Below, piece after piece: positions 16,269 through 25,890 of a DNA stretch of 64,000 nt (position 1 is the stretch's first letter; the number at the start of each line of letters is the position of its first letter). A program made the translations under genes and the position numbers. Below the pieces are notes generated by a model. The model worked only from the letters and a program-made list of their open reading frames with translations. It had not been told where the DNA came from and did not search any database. This stretch comes from JACCZX01 sp963829995 (GTDB lineage: Bacteria; Pseudomonadota; Gammaproteobacteria; Burkholderiales; Burkholderiaceae_F): contig CAWHKW010000014.1 of assembly GCA_963829995.1 (NCBI GenBank), positions 1 to 64,000 of the forward strand, in the 5' to 3' direction.

Positions 16269-18468
16269 CGTTAATCGCCGGTGGATTTGTTGCAGCAGCC
16301 GATTTGGTGCTCGGAACCGCGGTTAACACCTCGACCTTCGGCCCGAGCCGCACGATCTGATCGACCTTCAAGCTGCGTGGCAGCGCGTGCGTGATAAACA
16401 GAATCGTCACCTTGCCGTGCAGCGTATTGACCGTCTTGATGAATTCCTCGGCGGTCGCGTTATCGAGATTGGCGATCGCTTCGTCGAAGATCAGGATCTT
16501 CGGTCGCTTCAGCAGGGCGCGCGCGATAGCCAGACGTTGCTTCTGCCCGCCGGACAGTCCGGTGCCGCGCTCGCCGAGCTCGGTGTCATAGCCGTTCGGC
16601 AGCCGCTCGATCACCTCATGAATCTGCGCAACCTTGCAGGCGGCGGTGATCTCTTCGAAGTCCGCGCCAGGATTAGCGAGCAACAAGTTGTCGCGCACGC
16701 TTCCGGAAAACAGAATCGTGTCCTGCGGTACGACGCCGAAATAACTGCGCAACTCGTTGGCCGACAGGTGCCGCGCGTCGATGCCGTCAAGACGAATCGC
16801 GCCGTGCGTGGGCAAGTAAAAACCTTGCAGCAGCTTGGCGAGCGTGCTCTTGCCGCAGCCCGAGGGGCCCATCAGCGCCGTGACCGTGCCGGGCGGAATA
16901 CGGAAGGCGAGCTTTTCATACAGCAGTGGCCGGTCCTCGTCGTATCGGAACGCAAGCTGCTCAATGGCAACGTCGCCGCTTTGAGCCGCGAGATCGCGTC
17001 GAGGCTGATCGGTGTATGGCTCAACCGGCGCATTCATCAGATCGCCGAGGCGGTCCACCGACAGCCGCGCCTGCTGAAACTGTTGCCACAAGCCGACCAG
17101 CCGCAGCATTGGTTGCGACACGCGCTGCGCGAACATCTGAAATGCGACCAGCATGCCGATCGTGAAGGCGCCACTCGTGGTCATATCGGTGGTCATCACG
17201 ATCCATGCGCCGAGCGCCAGGATCAGCAGCGTCATGCCTTGTTCGAGCGTATTGGCGACCGTGTTGTACGTATTAGCGAGCTGCTTGGTCCGCAGCCCCG
17301 ATTCGAGCGTGGCCGCAAGCAGTGATCCGTACTTGTCGTTCAGCTGAGGCTCGAGTTGAAGCGATTTAACGGTTTCCATGCCAGCCACGTACTCGGTGAC
17401 GAACGCCTGATGCCGGGCACCGCGCAGGAACTGTTCGTTAAGCCGGCGCTGAAAGATCGGTGCTACCAGCAGACTCAAAGCGACGATGACGGTCAGGATC
17501 GCGAGCACGACCAAGGTCAGCGTCACCGAGTACCAGAACATGATCGCGATGAAGATGAACAGGAACGGCAGGTCAAGAATCAGCGTGACTGCTGCGGAGG
17601 CGAGGAATTCGCGGATCGTTTCGACACCGTGCAGCCGTGCCGCAATGACACCGGTGGGTCGGTGCGCGAAGTAGGGCATCGGCAATCGCAGCAGATGATT
17701 CCAAACCGCGCCGCCAAGCACCGCGTCAACGCGGTTGCCGGTAAACAGAATCAGGTACTGGCGCACCCAGCTCAATGCGGCTGAGAAGAGAGTGAACACA
17801 CCCATTGCGACCGCCAGCGTGATCAACGTCGATTGCGTGCGGTGCACGACAACTTTGTCGATGATCGCTTGCGTGAACAGCGGCAATGCGAGTGCGAGCA
17901 GCTGAATCACCAATGACGCGATCAGCACTTCGCGCCAGATGCCTTTGTGCTTCAGCAGCTCCGGGACGAACCAGCGAAAGCCAAAGCGCCGCTCGCGAGC
18001 GGTGGCAGCAATGGCGTCCGGGTCAGCGACGGCAGGTGCGGAATCGGCCACTGATAGCGCTTGGCCGGTGAAACGGGCCGCAAAGTCCGCGAGCGAAACC
18101 TGACGCGGTGCGTGCTCGCGTTCAGCGAGCAGGACAGTCGTTTCGGTGGCGGCGAGAACCAGACCCGCTTGCTGCGCATCATCCCGATCATCGCCGCGCA
18201 GGAATACCGCAACGGGAAAAGCTTGCTGTGCCAACGCTTTGGCTGAAATCTCACGCGCCGAAACAGTAAAGTCAGCCGCCGCCAGCAGTTGCTTCAGTTG
18301 CGCAGTGTTGTCGCCAGCGTCTAACTGTGCATGGCGGATCGCGCTTGCGCCGGGAACGGGCCGCGCAAACAGGGCGCATAGAGCGGGTACCACCCAAAGC
18401 ACTGCGTGGTGTGCGAGGTCACCCTGTGCAGGCGGCGCAGCGTGTGGCTTGACGCTTTGAACGGCCAT
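16252..18468 (-). CDS. type I secretion ABC exporter with C39-like domain
   Basis: Inner-membrane ATPase/permease of the HlyB/LapB type, 738 residues, expected to export the downstream RTX protein. Residues 1-150 form a C39-peptidase-like domain without a recognisable catalytic cysteine motif, so it should dock substrate rather than cleave it. Residues about 180-450 are the six-helix ABC membrane domain. The ATPase domain shows Walker A GPSGCGKST, signature LSGGQKQR, Walker B ILIFDEA and switch ITHA. The start ATG 18468 fits the domain boundary. It is the first gene of the secretion operon; a 200-base gap upstream contains two dyads. It ends inside the first codons of the fusion protein, suggesting translational coupling. 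Confidence 0.92.
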   Translation of the reverse strand: MAVQSVKPHAAPPAQGDLAHHAVLWVVPALCALFARPVPGASAIRHAQLDAGDNTAQLKQLLAAADFTVSAREISAKALAQQAFPVAVFLRGDDRDDAQQAGLVLAATETTVLLAEREHAPRQVSLADFAARFTGQALSVADSAPAVADPDAIAATARERRFGFRWFVPELLKHKGIWREVLIASLVIQLLALALPLFTQAIIDKVVVHRTQSTLITLAVAMGVFTLFSAALSWVRQYLILFTGNRVDAVLGGAVWNHLLRLPMPYFAHRPTGVIAARLHGVETIREFLASAAVTLILDLPFLFIFIAIMFWYSVTLTLVVLAILTVIVALSLLVAPIFQRRLNEQFLRGARHQAFVTEYVAGMETVKSLQLEPQLNDKYGSLLAATLESGLRTKQLANTYNTVANTLEQGMTLLILALGAWIVMTTDMTTSGAFTIGMLVAFQMFAQRVSQPMLRLVGLWQQFQQARLSVDRLGDLMNAPVEPYTDQPRRDLAAQSGDVAIEQLAFRYDEDRPLLYEKLAFRIPPGTVTALMGPSGCGKSTLAKLLQGFYLPTHGAIRLDGIDARHLSANELRSYFGVVPQDTILFSGSVRDNLLLANPGADFEEITAACKVAQIHEVIERLPNGYDTELGERGTGLSGGQKQRLAIARALLKRPKILIFDEAIANLDNATAEEFIKTVNTLHGKVTILFITHALPRSLKVDQIVRLGPKVEVLTAVPSTKSAAATNPPAINDASSS

Positions 18469-18609
18469 TTCGTTTCAATCCCCGCACGCGCTGCATCGTT
18501 TAATTTCTTAGCGCGTTTATGGGAGCAAGCTAACAGGGCCACTTGTCGGCAGTCAATGGCCGTGCGGCTGCTAATCGTTGCGAGGAGGAAATCTTTCGGA
18601 GTAGGCGGC

Positions 18610-18627
18610 CTCGTCCGATCGGACGAG
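18610..18627. promoter_or_regulatory. 18-bp perfect palindrome upstream of the secretion operon
   Basis: CTCGTCCGATCGGACGAG is its own reverse complement over all 18 bases. It lies 142 bases upstream of the ABC exporter start, between the divergent end of the DUF2237 gene and the secretion operon. A symmetric site of this size suits a dimeric repressor such as a TetR-type protein; no such regulator gene is adjacent. It could also fold as a hairpin after the DUF2237 stop. Confidence 0.5.
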
Positions 18628-18636
18628 AAGCGCGCT

Positions 18637-18657
18637 CGATGCGAATGACTCGCATCG
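18637..18657. terminator. hairpin downstream of the DUF2237 gene, possible terminator
   Basis: Arms CGATGCGA (18637-18644) and TCGCATCG (18650-18657) are perfectly complementary around a 5-base loop, 14 bases after the minus-strand stop at 18672. No run of T follows in the direction of transcription, so it is not a classical intrinsic terminator; it may stabilise the 3' end or belong to the control region of the secretion operon. Confidence 0.35.
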
Positions 18658-18671
18658 CCGACGTAAGAAAG

Positions 18672-19061
18672 TTACTGCAAGTCCGCCGCGTGCCGCTTCA
18701 GTTGATCGAGCGTCACCACTTCGAGTGCTTTCTCGTGCGTGGCCGTCAGCACAACCTGCGGCGCTGCACTCGCTTCGAACGCTTCCTTCCAGCGTGCGAC
18801 GCAAACGCACCAGCGATCGCCTGGCTTTAGTCCCGGAAAATCGAACTCGGGATGCGGTGTCACCAGATCGTTACCGCGTTGAAGCGAGAATTCGAGAAAT
18901 TCGCGCGTGACCTTCGCGCATACGGTGTGCGAGCCGATGTCCTGCGGTCCCGTGTGGCAATAGCCATCGCGATAAAACCCGGTGGCGGGCGAATCGCAGC
19001 AGCCGGTCAGTTCGCTGCCCAAAACGTTGCGCGCGGAGGATGGTTTGTCCGGATCGCGCAC
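18672..19061 (-). CDS. DUF2237 family protein
   Basis: 129 residues from GTG 19061, chosen because it follows the upstream stop by two bases and the family starts shortly before the NVLG motif. The sequence shows the family signature: NVLGSEL, GFYRDGYCHTGPQD, GSHTVCAKVT, PGLKPGDRWCVC and ATHEKALEV. Several cysteines are conserved. The biochemical function of DUF2237 is not known. It sits directly behind the Mla auxiliary lipoprotein and is probably co-transcribed with that operon, though nothing else links it to lipid transport. An in-frame extension to 19133 exists but overlaps the lipoprotein gene. Confidence 0.85.
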   Translation of the reverse strand: MRDPDKPSSARNVLGSELTGCCDSPATGFYRDGYCHTGPQDIGSHTVCAKVTREFLEFSLQRGNDLVTPHPEFDFPGLKPGDRWCVCVARWKEAFEASAAPQVVLTATHEKALEVVTLDQLKRHAADLQ

Positions 19062-19063
19062 GC

Positions 19064-19726
19064 CTATCTCTTGCCGTCGCGTGGAGGGCGGGGTTCGGGC
19101 GGCGGCAGCGCGTCGGCCGTACGCTCCAGCCAAGGCACGAGTTCGTTCAGCAGCGTCGTCAGCGCCTGGCTCATTGCAGCAACCGCTGATGGTGCGTTCT
19201 CCTGCGCCACGGGTGCCGAAGCGGTGAATCGCTTGCGCTCGATCAACTCGCGTCCCCGGCGTTGGATCAGCTCGGCGGTCACTTCGACGCGCGCGCTGCC
19301 CGCGGGAACGTCGTGCACGAATTCATTGACGCCGATATTCAGAATCAAGCCGCCGCCGATGCCGGCGCCCAGGCGCGAGACGGACTCGAACATCGCACGC
19401 GCTTCGAGGCGCTCGCTCAGCAATTGGACGACGCGCGACGACGGTCGATCGGTCCAGCTCGCAAACTGATAAAACTGGCGCTGTTGCGGAGCTTTGGTGT
19501 ACGCCATCGAGTAGGTGTCGCCGACCGACTCCGACGGCAGTGTCGATATCAATAGCCGGCGGTCGATCGGTGTGGCACGCGGCTGCTGCTTCGGCGCTAG
19601 ATCTTCGAGCCGGTACTGCGCCAGCGCGGTTCCCTCGCCGCCGAGTCCGATGCTGAAGCAACCTGCCATCACCGCGGCCGTAGCTGAAGCAAACAGCAGG
19701 CGAAGCCGACTGGCGATCTGCATCAT
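19064..19726 (-). CDS. ABC-type transport auxiliary lipoprotein (PqiC/MlaD-partner type)
   Basis: 220 residues with a lipoprotein signal: hydrophobic stretch LLFASATAAVMAG followed by the lipobox cysteine at about residue 22. The mature part matches the ABC_trans_aux family (AQYRLEDL near the start; DRPSSRVVQLLSERLEARAM in the middle). Such lipoproteins sit in the outer membrane or periplasm and partner MCE proteins. The ATG at 19726 follows the MlaD stop without a gap. Its position at the end of a MlaE-F-D set suggests it replaces MlaC/MlaA-type partners in this system. The C-terminus is proline-rich (PPPEPRPPRD). Confidence 0.85.
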   Translation of the reverse strand: MMQIASRLRLLFASATAAVMAGCFSIGLGGEGTALAQYRLEDLAPKQQPRATPIDRRLLISTLPSESVGDTYSMAYTKAPQQRQFYQFASWTDRPSSRVVQLLSERLEARAMFESVSRLGAGIGGGLILNIGVNEFVHDVPAGSARVEVTAELIQRRGRELIERKRFTASAPVAQENAPSAVAAMSQALTTLLNELVPWLERTADALPPPEPRPPRDGKR

Positions 19727-20665
19727 TTATTCACCGGGCCCGCGCTGCGTTTTGCCGGGACCCAGCAGCGCGGCGCGCGGGTCGCGCAACTGATCGAGCA
19801 AGCGCGTCATCGCCTCGACCGTACTGCGCAGCTCGATGATGGCCACCGTCAGTTGCTCATCGGTCGATGATGCGGCGTCGGAAAGCGTTGTCGCGAGTGC
19901 GGAGGTTTGTTTTTCCAACGCGACCGCGGCCGTCGAAACGTCTTTCAGCGTTTGGTCTGCCTGCTTGAGCGCCGGCGCGATCTGACTGCCGGTGGTTTCC
20001 GCGACCTGCGCAAACTTAGTTCCCGCGCGGCCTACTTCTGCCGCGGCGGCGTTGAACGTCACCAGCGTCTTGTCCAGGTCTGCCATGCGCTTATTGAGTC
20101 CGGCCGTCAACTCTCGCATGTTGGCCAATGACGAAGTAATCGCGGCGCGATTGTCCGCGGTCAACAGCAGGTTGATGCTTTCCAGCGTTTCGGCCGCAAT
20201 GTCGCCGATGCGCCCAACCTTGCCCGCGATCGCGTCGAAACTCGATTCGCCCTCGGCAATGACCGGATAGGGCTGGTCCTCGCGAACCTCGGTGAGCGGC
20301 GGACCCGCAGGCTCCGGAGTGATCAAGCTGATGCGCGCGATACCGGTGACAAAGTTGCGAATCACGATCGCCACCGTGTTCGTGCGCACCGGTGCGCGGC
20401 GGTCGGTGCGGATCGTGACGCGCACGCGATTGATCTTCTCGGCCAGCAGATCGTAGTCTTCCACTCTGCCGATCTTGATGCCGCGCATGTCGACATCGGC
20501 GCCCATCTGCAATCCGTCGAGCTGCTGCCGCTCGAAGTAAATCGTGTAGTACTTGAAATCGCCGCGCCCACCCGCCTGGCTCAGCCATATGACGGCACCA
20601 ACCAGCGCCGCCACCAGTGCAATCAGTGCGATCCCGACGTACGTGTACTTGGCTTCGGCTTCCAT
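19727..20665 (-). CDS. mlaD: MCE-domain phospholipid transport protein MlaD
   Basis: Membrane-anchored substrate-binding component of an Mla-type lipid transporter, 312 residues. One N-terminal transmembrane helix (VGIALIALVAALVGAVIWL, residues 10-28) is followed by a single MCE domain at about residues 35-120 (YTIYFERQQLDGLQMGADV, then RGIKIGRVEDY). A long alpha-helical tail of about 170 residues (ESINLLLTADNR, LADLDKTLVTF, EQLTVAIIELRS) follows, longer than in E. coli MlaD and like MCE proteins of other betaproteobacteria. It is 12 bases behind mlaF. The MCE domains are expected to form a hexameric ring over MlaE. Confidence 0.9.
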   Translation of the reverse strand: MEAEAKYTYVGIALIALVAALVGAVIWLSQAGGRGDFKYYTIYFERQQLDGLQMGADVDMRGIKIGRVEDYDLLAEKINRVRVTIRTDRRAPVRTNTVAIVIRNFVTGIARISLITPEPAGPPLTEVREDQPYPVIAEGESSFDAIAGKVGRIGDIAAETLESINLLLTADNRAAITSSLANMRELTAGLNKRMADLDKTLVTFNAAAAEVGRAGTKFAQVAETTGSQIAPALKQADQTLKDVSTAAVALEKQTSALATTLSDAASSTDEQLTVAIIELRSTVEAMTRLLDQLRDPRAALLGPGKTQRGPGE

Positions 20666-20677
20666 CGTCGGCGGATT

Positions 20678-21454
20678 CTACGAGACGGCTTCGCCTTGCT
20701 GATCGACCATCGTCCGCACTGAGAAGTACGCCTTGATCCAGTCATTGTCACTGCGCAGGATCTCCTCGATGTTGCCGTCGGCGAGAACCTTGCCGCTGCC
20801 CAGCACGATGATGCGGTCGACCACCGTCAGCAGCGTGTCGAGATCGTGCGTCACGAGGAACACGGTAAGGCCGAGATCGTCGACCAGCGAACGCACCAGC
20901 TGATCGAATGCGCGGGCCGTGGTCGGATCGAGCCCGGATGTCGGCTCGTCCAGGAAAAGAACTTCGGGTTCGAGCGCCAGTGCGCGCGCAATCGCTGCGC
21001 GTTTGCGCATCCCGCCCGACAATTCGCTCGGCATTTTTTCTGCCGCATCTGCGCCGAGGCCGGCTTGCGCCAGCCGCAGCTTGATCAGCGGATCGAGCAG
21101 GGCGGCCGGCACGTCCGCGTGTTCGATCAACGGCACCGCAACGTTCTGTGCCACCGTCATCGACGAAAACAGCGCACCGTCCTGGAACATCATGCCGAAG
21201 CGGCGGCGCATCGCATTTAACTCGTCTTCCGAGTCCTGCCAGACATCGGTACCCAGCAAGCGGATTGTTCCTTCAGTGGGGCGCTGCAAGCCGATGATTT
21301 CGCGCAACAGCACGGACTTGCCTGTGCCGCTGCCACCGATAAGGGCGGTAAGCGTTCCACGTTGCAGCGTGAAGCTCACGCCGTCGTGCACGGTTTGTTC
21401 ACCGAAGCGCGTCACGATCGAATCGACTTCCAGGATCGCTTCGGATTGAGCCAC
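20678..21454 (-). CDS. mlaF: phospholipid ABC transporter ATP-binding protein MlaF
   Basis: 258 residues from GTG 21454, chosen because it overlaps the MlaE stop by one base (TAGTG) and starts just before the domain (EAILEVDSIVTRFG); the longer frame to 21592 would overlap mlaE by 139 bases. It is a complete ABC ATPase: Walker A GGSGTGKS, Q-loop GMMFQDGALFSSMT, signature LSGGMRKR, Walker B VLFLDEPTSGLDP and switch VTHD. The MRKR signature is typical of MlaF. It works in the cytoplasm to power lipid movement with MlaE and MlaD. Confidence 0.92.
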   Translation of the reverse strand: MAQSEAILEVDSIVTRFGEQTVHDGVSFTLQRGTLTALIGGSGTGKSVLLREIIGLQRPTEGTIRLLGTDVWQDSEDELNAMRRRFGMMFQDGALFSSMTVAQNVAVPLIEHADVPAALLDPLIKLRLAQAGLGADAAEKMPSELSGGMRKRAAIARALALEPEVLFLDEPTSGLDPTTARAFDQLVRSLVDDLGLTVFLVTHDLDTLLTVVDRIIVLGSGKVLADGNIEEILRSDNDWIKAYFSVRTMVDQQGEAVS

Positions 21455-22590
21455 TAGATCCCGAGCTCCTGAAAAAACACCGCGAACGCAGCATCGAGCA
21501 AAATGACCGCGACGATGCTTTGCACCACCGTTGAAGTCGTTGCCATGCCGACGGCGCGTGTGTCGCGTTCGACCGACATCCCCATCCGGCAACCGATCAC
21601 TGCGATCACCAGCGCGAACACCGGCGCCTTTGCCAAGCCGACCAGCGGATGCGAGATGTCGAGCGTGTCGCGCAAGCGTGCAATGAATGTCGGCGGCGTG
21701 ATGTCAAGCATCGGTTCCGCGATCAGCAGCGCACCCGTCAGGCTCATTACATCGCCGACGAATACCAGCAGAGGCATGGCGATCATCAAGGCGATCACGC
21801 GTGGCAGTACGAGCACATCCATCGGAGATAAACCCAGTGTGCGGATCGCGTCGGTCTCCTCAGTCAGGCGCATCGAGCCGAGCTGAGCGGTAAATGCGGC
21901 GCCGGAGCGGCCGGCGACGATCACAGCGACGATGATCGGTGCGAACTCGCGCGTCGCGCCGATACCGACCCCGTCGACGACGAAAATATTGGCGCCGAAC
22001 TGCTCGGCTTGCAGGCCGAGCAGGTAGGCGATAACGACGCCGATCAGCAGCGTCACCAACGCAACGACGGGAATCGCGTTCAGGCACACCTGCTCGAATT
22101 GCGCTGTGAGCTCACGGATGCGCACCGTGTGCGGATGGATCACGCTGCGGCCGAGCCCCACGACCGTCGCGCCGAGAAAGTTGATGTCGCCCAGAACGCT
22201 CAGAGTCACTTCTATCGTGCGCCTGCCGATCATCTCAATCGTGCGCTCTTGGTGATGCCTGGTGGGAGCACGGGCGGCTTCCAATCGCCCCCGCACCTGC
22301 TCGACGATCCGCAGCTCGTTCGCCTGAAATCCCGTCAGCTGCGGTTGCGATCGGCTATGTGCGTCGACGTGAGTGAGGAGTGCCAGGGCTCCGGCGGAAT
22401 CGATTTCGGTAATGCCACTGCCATCGATGGCAAATTTCTCGGGCCATTGCAGCGCCTCGAGCTGCGCGGCGATGCGCGCGAGCGATGCCAGGCGCCAGGA
22501 GCCGGTCAAACGCAATGTTGCAAGGGCTGTCCCTCTTTCAAAGACAGCATTTGGCGCAGCACTTACGGCGCGCTTTATAGCCTCAGGCAT
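21454..22590 (-). CDS. mlaE: lipid transport permease MlaE with N-terminal STAS domain
   Basis: 378 residues, about 120 longer than E. coli MlaE. Residues 1-105 look like a STAS/MlaB domain (LTGSWRLASLARIAAQLEA, then DGSGITEIDSAGALALL), so MlaB and MlaE functions are fused here. The permease follows from about residue 125 (MIGRRTIEVTLSVLGDI), with the family motif VGIGATREFAPIIVAVIVAG and EETDAIRTLGLSPMDVLVLP. STAS-MlaE fusions occur in other Proteobacteria, so this is unlikely to be a sequencing artefact; there is no start-codon context at the junction. It heads the mla operon and overlaps mlaF by one base. Confidence 0.9.
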   Translation of the reverse strand: MPEAIKRAVSAAPNAVFERGTALATLRLTGSWRLASLARIAAQLEALQWPEKFAIDGSGITEIDSAGALALLTHVDAHSRSQPQLTGFQANELRIVEQVRGRLEAARAPTRHHQERTIEMIGRRTIEVTLSVLGDINFLGATVVGLGRSVIHPHTVRIRELTAQFEQVCLNAIPVVALVTLLIGVVIAYLLGLQAEQFGANIFVVDGVGIGATREFAPIIVAVIVAGRSGAAFTAQLGSMRLTEETDAIRTLGLSPMDVLVLPRVIALMIAMPLLVFVGDVMSLTGALLIAEPMLDITPPTFIARLRDTLDISHPLVGLAKAPVFALVIAVIGCRMGMSVERDTRAVGMATTSTVVQSIVAVILLDAAFAVFFQELGI

Positions 22591-22628
22591 TGCGCTCGCG
22601 ACGCTGCTTGTTGCGAGCGGACCGCAAA

Positions 22629-23048
22629 TTATTTCCCCTTCACGCGGCCGAGGCGCCTGGCGTTTGCGGTCGCCCGCCGATGCACGGGCGCGAGGCCGCT
22701 AGCCAGGACCTGCAACGTCGCACCTTGCATCTGCGCCGCCGCGCGCAAAAAGGACTTGCGGGCCGCTGCGCTCGAAGTGATTCCAAACGGAAAGGACCAA
22801 GCTGACGTCCATGCTTGTGCCATTTGTTGGTTCGCTTTCAACATCTGCACAGCCATTCGATTCCATGACTCGGCGAACGCAGCGATTTTCTCACTGCTCA
22901 TAAGCTGTAACTCGCGCCGGTCACGAGCGCTCGGGCGCGCGGTGTTCATTCTGCCGAGCCGGTGGACTACCACTTGTGGCGCGGCGAACATCAACTCTGT
23001 CGCCTGCTTGCTCATTCGTAAAGACCTGCGGCGCGCGGCCTTGTTCAT
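22629..23048 (-). CDS. phasin-like polyhydroxyalkanoate granule-associated protein
   Basis: 139 residues (128 if ATG 23015 is used). It resembles the small phasins annotated in Burkholderia-type genomes: MSKQATELMFAAPQVVVHRL, SARDRRELQLMSSEKIAAF and SWNRMAVQMLKANQQ. It is amphipathic and helical with no signal peptide. Phasins coat polyhydroxyalkanoate granules, and the phaC-phaA genes at the right end of the window make such a role sensible. It starts 10 bases after the corrected aconitase stop; neither start has a strong ribosome site. The very basic C-terminus (RRATANARRLGRVKGK) is notable. The family call is from pattern memory, so moderate confidence. Confidence 0.65.
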   Translation of the reverse strand: MNKAARRRSLRMSKQATELMFAAPQVVVHRLGRMNTARPSARDRRELQLMSSEKIAAFAESWNRMAVQMLKANQQMAQAWTSAWSFPFGITSSAAARKSFLRAAAQMQGATLQVLASGLAPVHRRATANARRLGRVKGK

Positions 23049-23058
23049 GGTCGAAGTA

Positions 23059-25882
23059 TTACGCCGCCAGCAATTGCCGCAGCACGAACGGAAGGATCCC
23101 GCCGTGCCTGTAGTACTCGACCTCGATCGGAGTGTCGATACGCAGCTTGATCGCGCACCTTTTGCGTCTTGCCGTCGGCCCGGTGAATCAGCAGCGTCGC
23201 GTCCTGCTGCGGTTTGATGCCGCTCTCAAGGCCTTCGATGTCGAACGTTTCATTGCCGACGAGCTTCAGCGTCTGTGCACTGTCGCTGCCGATGAATTGC
23301 AGCGGCAACACTCCCATGCCCACCAGATTGCTGCGATGGATGCGCTCGAAGCTGCGCGCGATCACCGCTTTCACGCCCAGCAGTTGCGTGCCCTTCGCTG
23401 CCCAGTCGCGCGAAGATCCGGTGCCATATTCCTCGCCGCCGAACACGATCGTCGGCACGCCCTCGTCGATGTACTTCATCGCTGCGTCGTAAATCGACAT
23501 CAGCTCGCCCGACGGCTGACGTAGCGTAAAGCCGCCTTCAATCCTCGAGCCGTCAGCCTGCGGCGGAATCATCAGGTTCTTGATGCGCACGTTCGCAAAC
23601 GTTCCGCGCATCATCACTTGATGGTTGCCGCGGCGCGCGCCATAGGAATTGAAATCTGCCTTCAGCACGTTGTTGCTGATCAGCCATTGGCCGGCCGGAG
23701 AAGTGTCCTTGATCGCGCCGGCGGGAGAGATGTGGTCGGTGGTGATCGAGTCGCCGAAGATGCCAAGCGCGCGCGCTCCCTTGACGCCGGTCGACATCGC
23801 GGCGGGCTGCATCGCGAAGCTGTCGAAGAACGGAGGCTTCGCGATGTAAGTCGACTTCGGCCACGTGTAGACCTGCCCCGCGACGCTGCCCACTTTCTTC
23901 CACAGCTCGCCAGGATCGCTCTTCACTTTGGCATAGTTGGCTTCGTACGCCTGTGGGTCCATCGCATACTTCATCAGTGCATAGATTTCGTCGGAGCTTG
24001 GCCACACGTCACCCAACCAAACGTCCTTGCCGTGCGAGTTCTTGCCGAGCGGCTCGGTCATCAAGTCTTTCAGCATCGTGCCGGCGATCGCGTACGCGAC
24101 GACCAGCGGCGGCGACGCGAGAAAGTTCGCTTTCAGATTCGGATGAATGCGCGCTTCGAAGTTGCGGTTGCCCGACAGCACCGCCGCGCATACCAGGTTG
24201 TTCTCGATGATCGTCTCGTTGATTTCCGGCGCGAGATCGCCGGCGTTGCCGATGCACGTCGTGCAGCCATACGCGGCCAATGAAAATCCGAGCTTCTCGA
24301 GGTAGGGGAGCAGTCCCGTCTTCTGTAGATAGTCGGTAACGATCCGCGAGCCCGGCGCGAGTGATGTCTTGATATGTTTTTGCACCGTCAAGCCAGCTTC
24401 GACCGCTTTCCTTGCGAGCAGCCCGGCCGCGAGCAACACGCCCGGGTTACTCGTGTTGGTGCAAGACGTGATTGCCGCAATCAGGACGTCGCCGTCGCGG
24501 AGCGAAATGCCGTCGCCATCCCTATTCGACACCGGCTGAACCAGCGGGCGATTGCCTTTCATCTCCACTACGTCTCGCGGCGCGCCGTCCGGGGTTGCCG
24601 GTCCCGCGCCCGCCCGTACTCCACTGTCGGAGCCGACCGCAAACCGTTGCGAAAGACGCGCACCCGGCATGTTGAAACCGTTCTCAAGCACTGGCGCGGA
24701 GAACAGCCGCGTGAATTCTTTCTTCACGTTGCCGATTTCGATCCGATCCTGCGGCCGCTTTGGCCCCGCCAGCGATGGTGCGACAGTGCCCAGGTCGAGG
24801 GAGACCACCGATGAATAATCTATCGCGCCTTCCTTAGGAATTCCGAACAGTCCCTGCGCGCGGAAGTACGCCTCGAAAGCGGCGAGCTCATCGTGTGTGC
24901 GCCCGGTGCCTTCGAAATACGAGATCGTTTTTTCGTCGACCGGAAAAAATCCCATCGTTGCGCCGTACTCGGGCGCCATGTTGCCGATAGTGGCTCTGTC
25001 CGGCACTGCCAAACTCGCGGTGCCTTCGCCGAAAAATTCGACGAACTTGCCGACCACTTTGGCCTTGCGCAGCAATTCGGTGACCGACAGCACTAAGTCA
25101 GTGGCGGTCACACCTTCGCGCAACTTTCCCTTCAGATGCACGCCGACCACGTCGGGCGTCAGCAGATACACCGGCTGGCCGAGCATGCCGGCTTCGGCTT
25201 CGATCCCGCCGACTCCCCAGCCGACGACACCGATGCCATTGATCATCGTGGTGTGACTGTCGGTGCCGACCAGCGTGTCGGGGTAGTAAATGCCGTCTTT
25301 CTTGTAAACGCCGCGCGCCAGATATTCGAGATTGATCTGATGCACGATGCCGAAGCCGGGCGGTACGACGCCGAACGTGTCGAACGCCTGCATGCCCCAC
25401 TTCATGAACTCGTAGCGCTCGCGGTTGCGCTGGAACTCGAGCTTCATGTTGAGATCGAGCGCATCCTTGGTGCCGTAGTGATCGATCATCACCGAGTGAT
25501 CGACCACCAGGTCGACCGGCACCAGCGGTTCGATCGTCTTCGCGTTCTTGCCCATTGCGTCGGCCACGTTGCGCATCGCTGCCAGATCCGCGAGCAGCGG
25601 CACACCGGTGAAGTCCTGCAGCACTACGCGCGCGACGACAAACGGAATCTCGTCGGTCCGGCTGGCGTTCGGCTTCCAGCCCGCAAGCTGGCGCACGTGC
25701 TCTTCGGTGACCTTGACACCGTCACAGTTGCGCAGCACCGCTTCCAGCACGATGCGGATCGATACCGGCAGGCGGGACACCTTGCCCATGCCCGCCGCCT
25801 CCAGCGCGGCGAGGTTGTAGAACTTGCCGCGCTTCGGGCCGACGTTGAATTCTTGCAATGAGTTGAAAAGGTTATGCGCCAT
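23059..25882 (-). CDS. acnA: aconitate hydratase A, one frameshift near the C-terminus
   Basis: Interconverts citrate and isocitrate in the TCA cycle and probably hydrates 2-methylaconitate for the methylcitrate cycle. Start at ATG 25882 (MAHNLFNSLQEF), 9 bases after the prpD stop and preceded by GAGG; the open frame to 25957 overlaps prpD. Cluster cysteines are visible in ITSCTNTSNP and YGCTTCIGN. Near 23152-23156 an extra base shifts the last 30 codons; removing it restores KLRIDTPIEV...GGILPFVLRQLLAA ending at TAA 23061-23059, giving about 940 residues. As given, the open frame instead reads on to 23045. The damage is in sequence every active AcnA keeps, so sequencing error is likely. Confidence 0.93.
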
Positions 25883-25890
25883 GAATTGCC

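Noticed and set aside
21455..21592. N-terminal extension of MlaF
   Set aside because: It would lie wholly inside mlaE and has no ABC homology; GTG 21454 overlaps the mlaE stop in the usual way.
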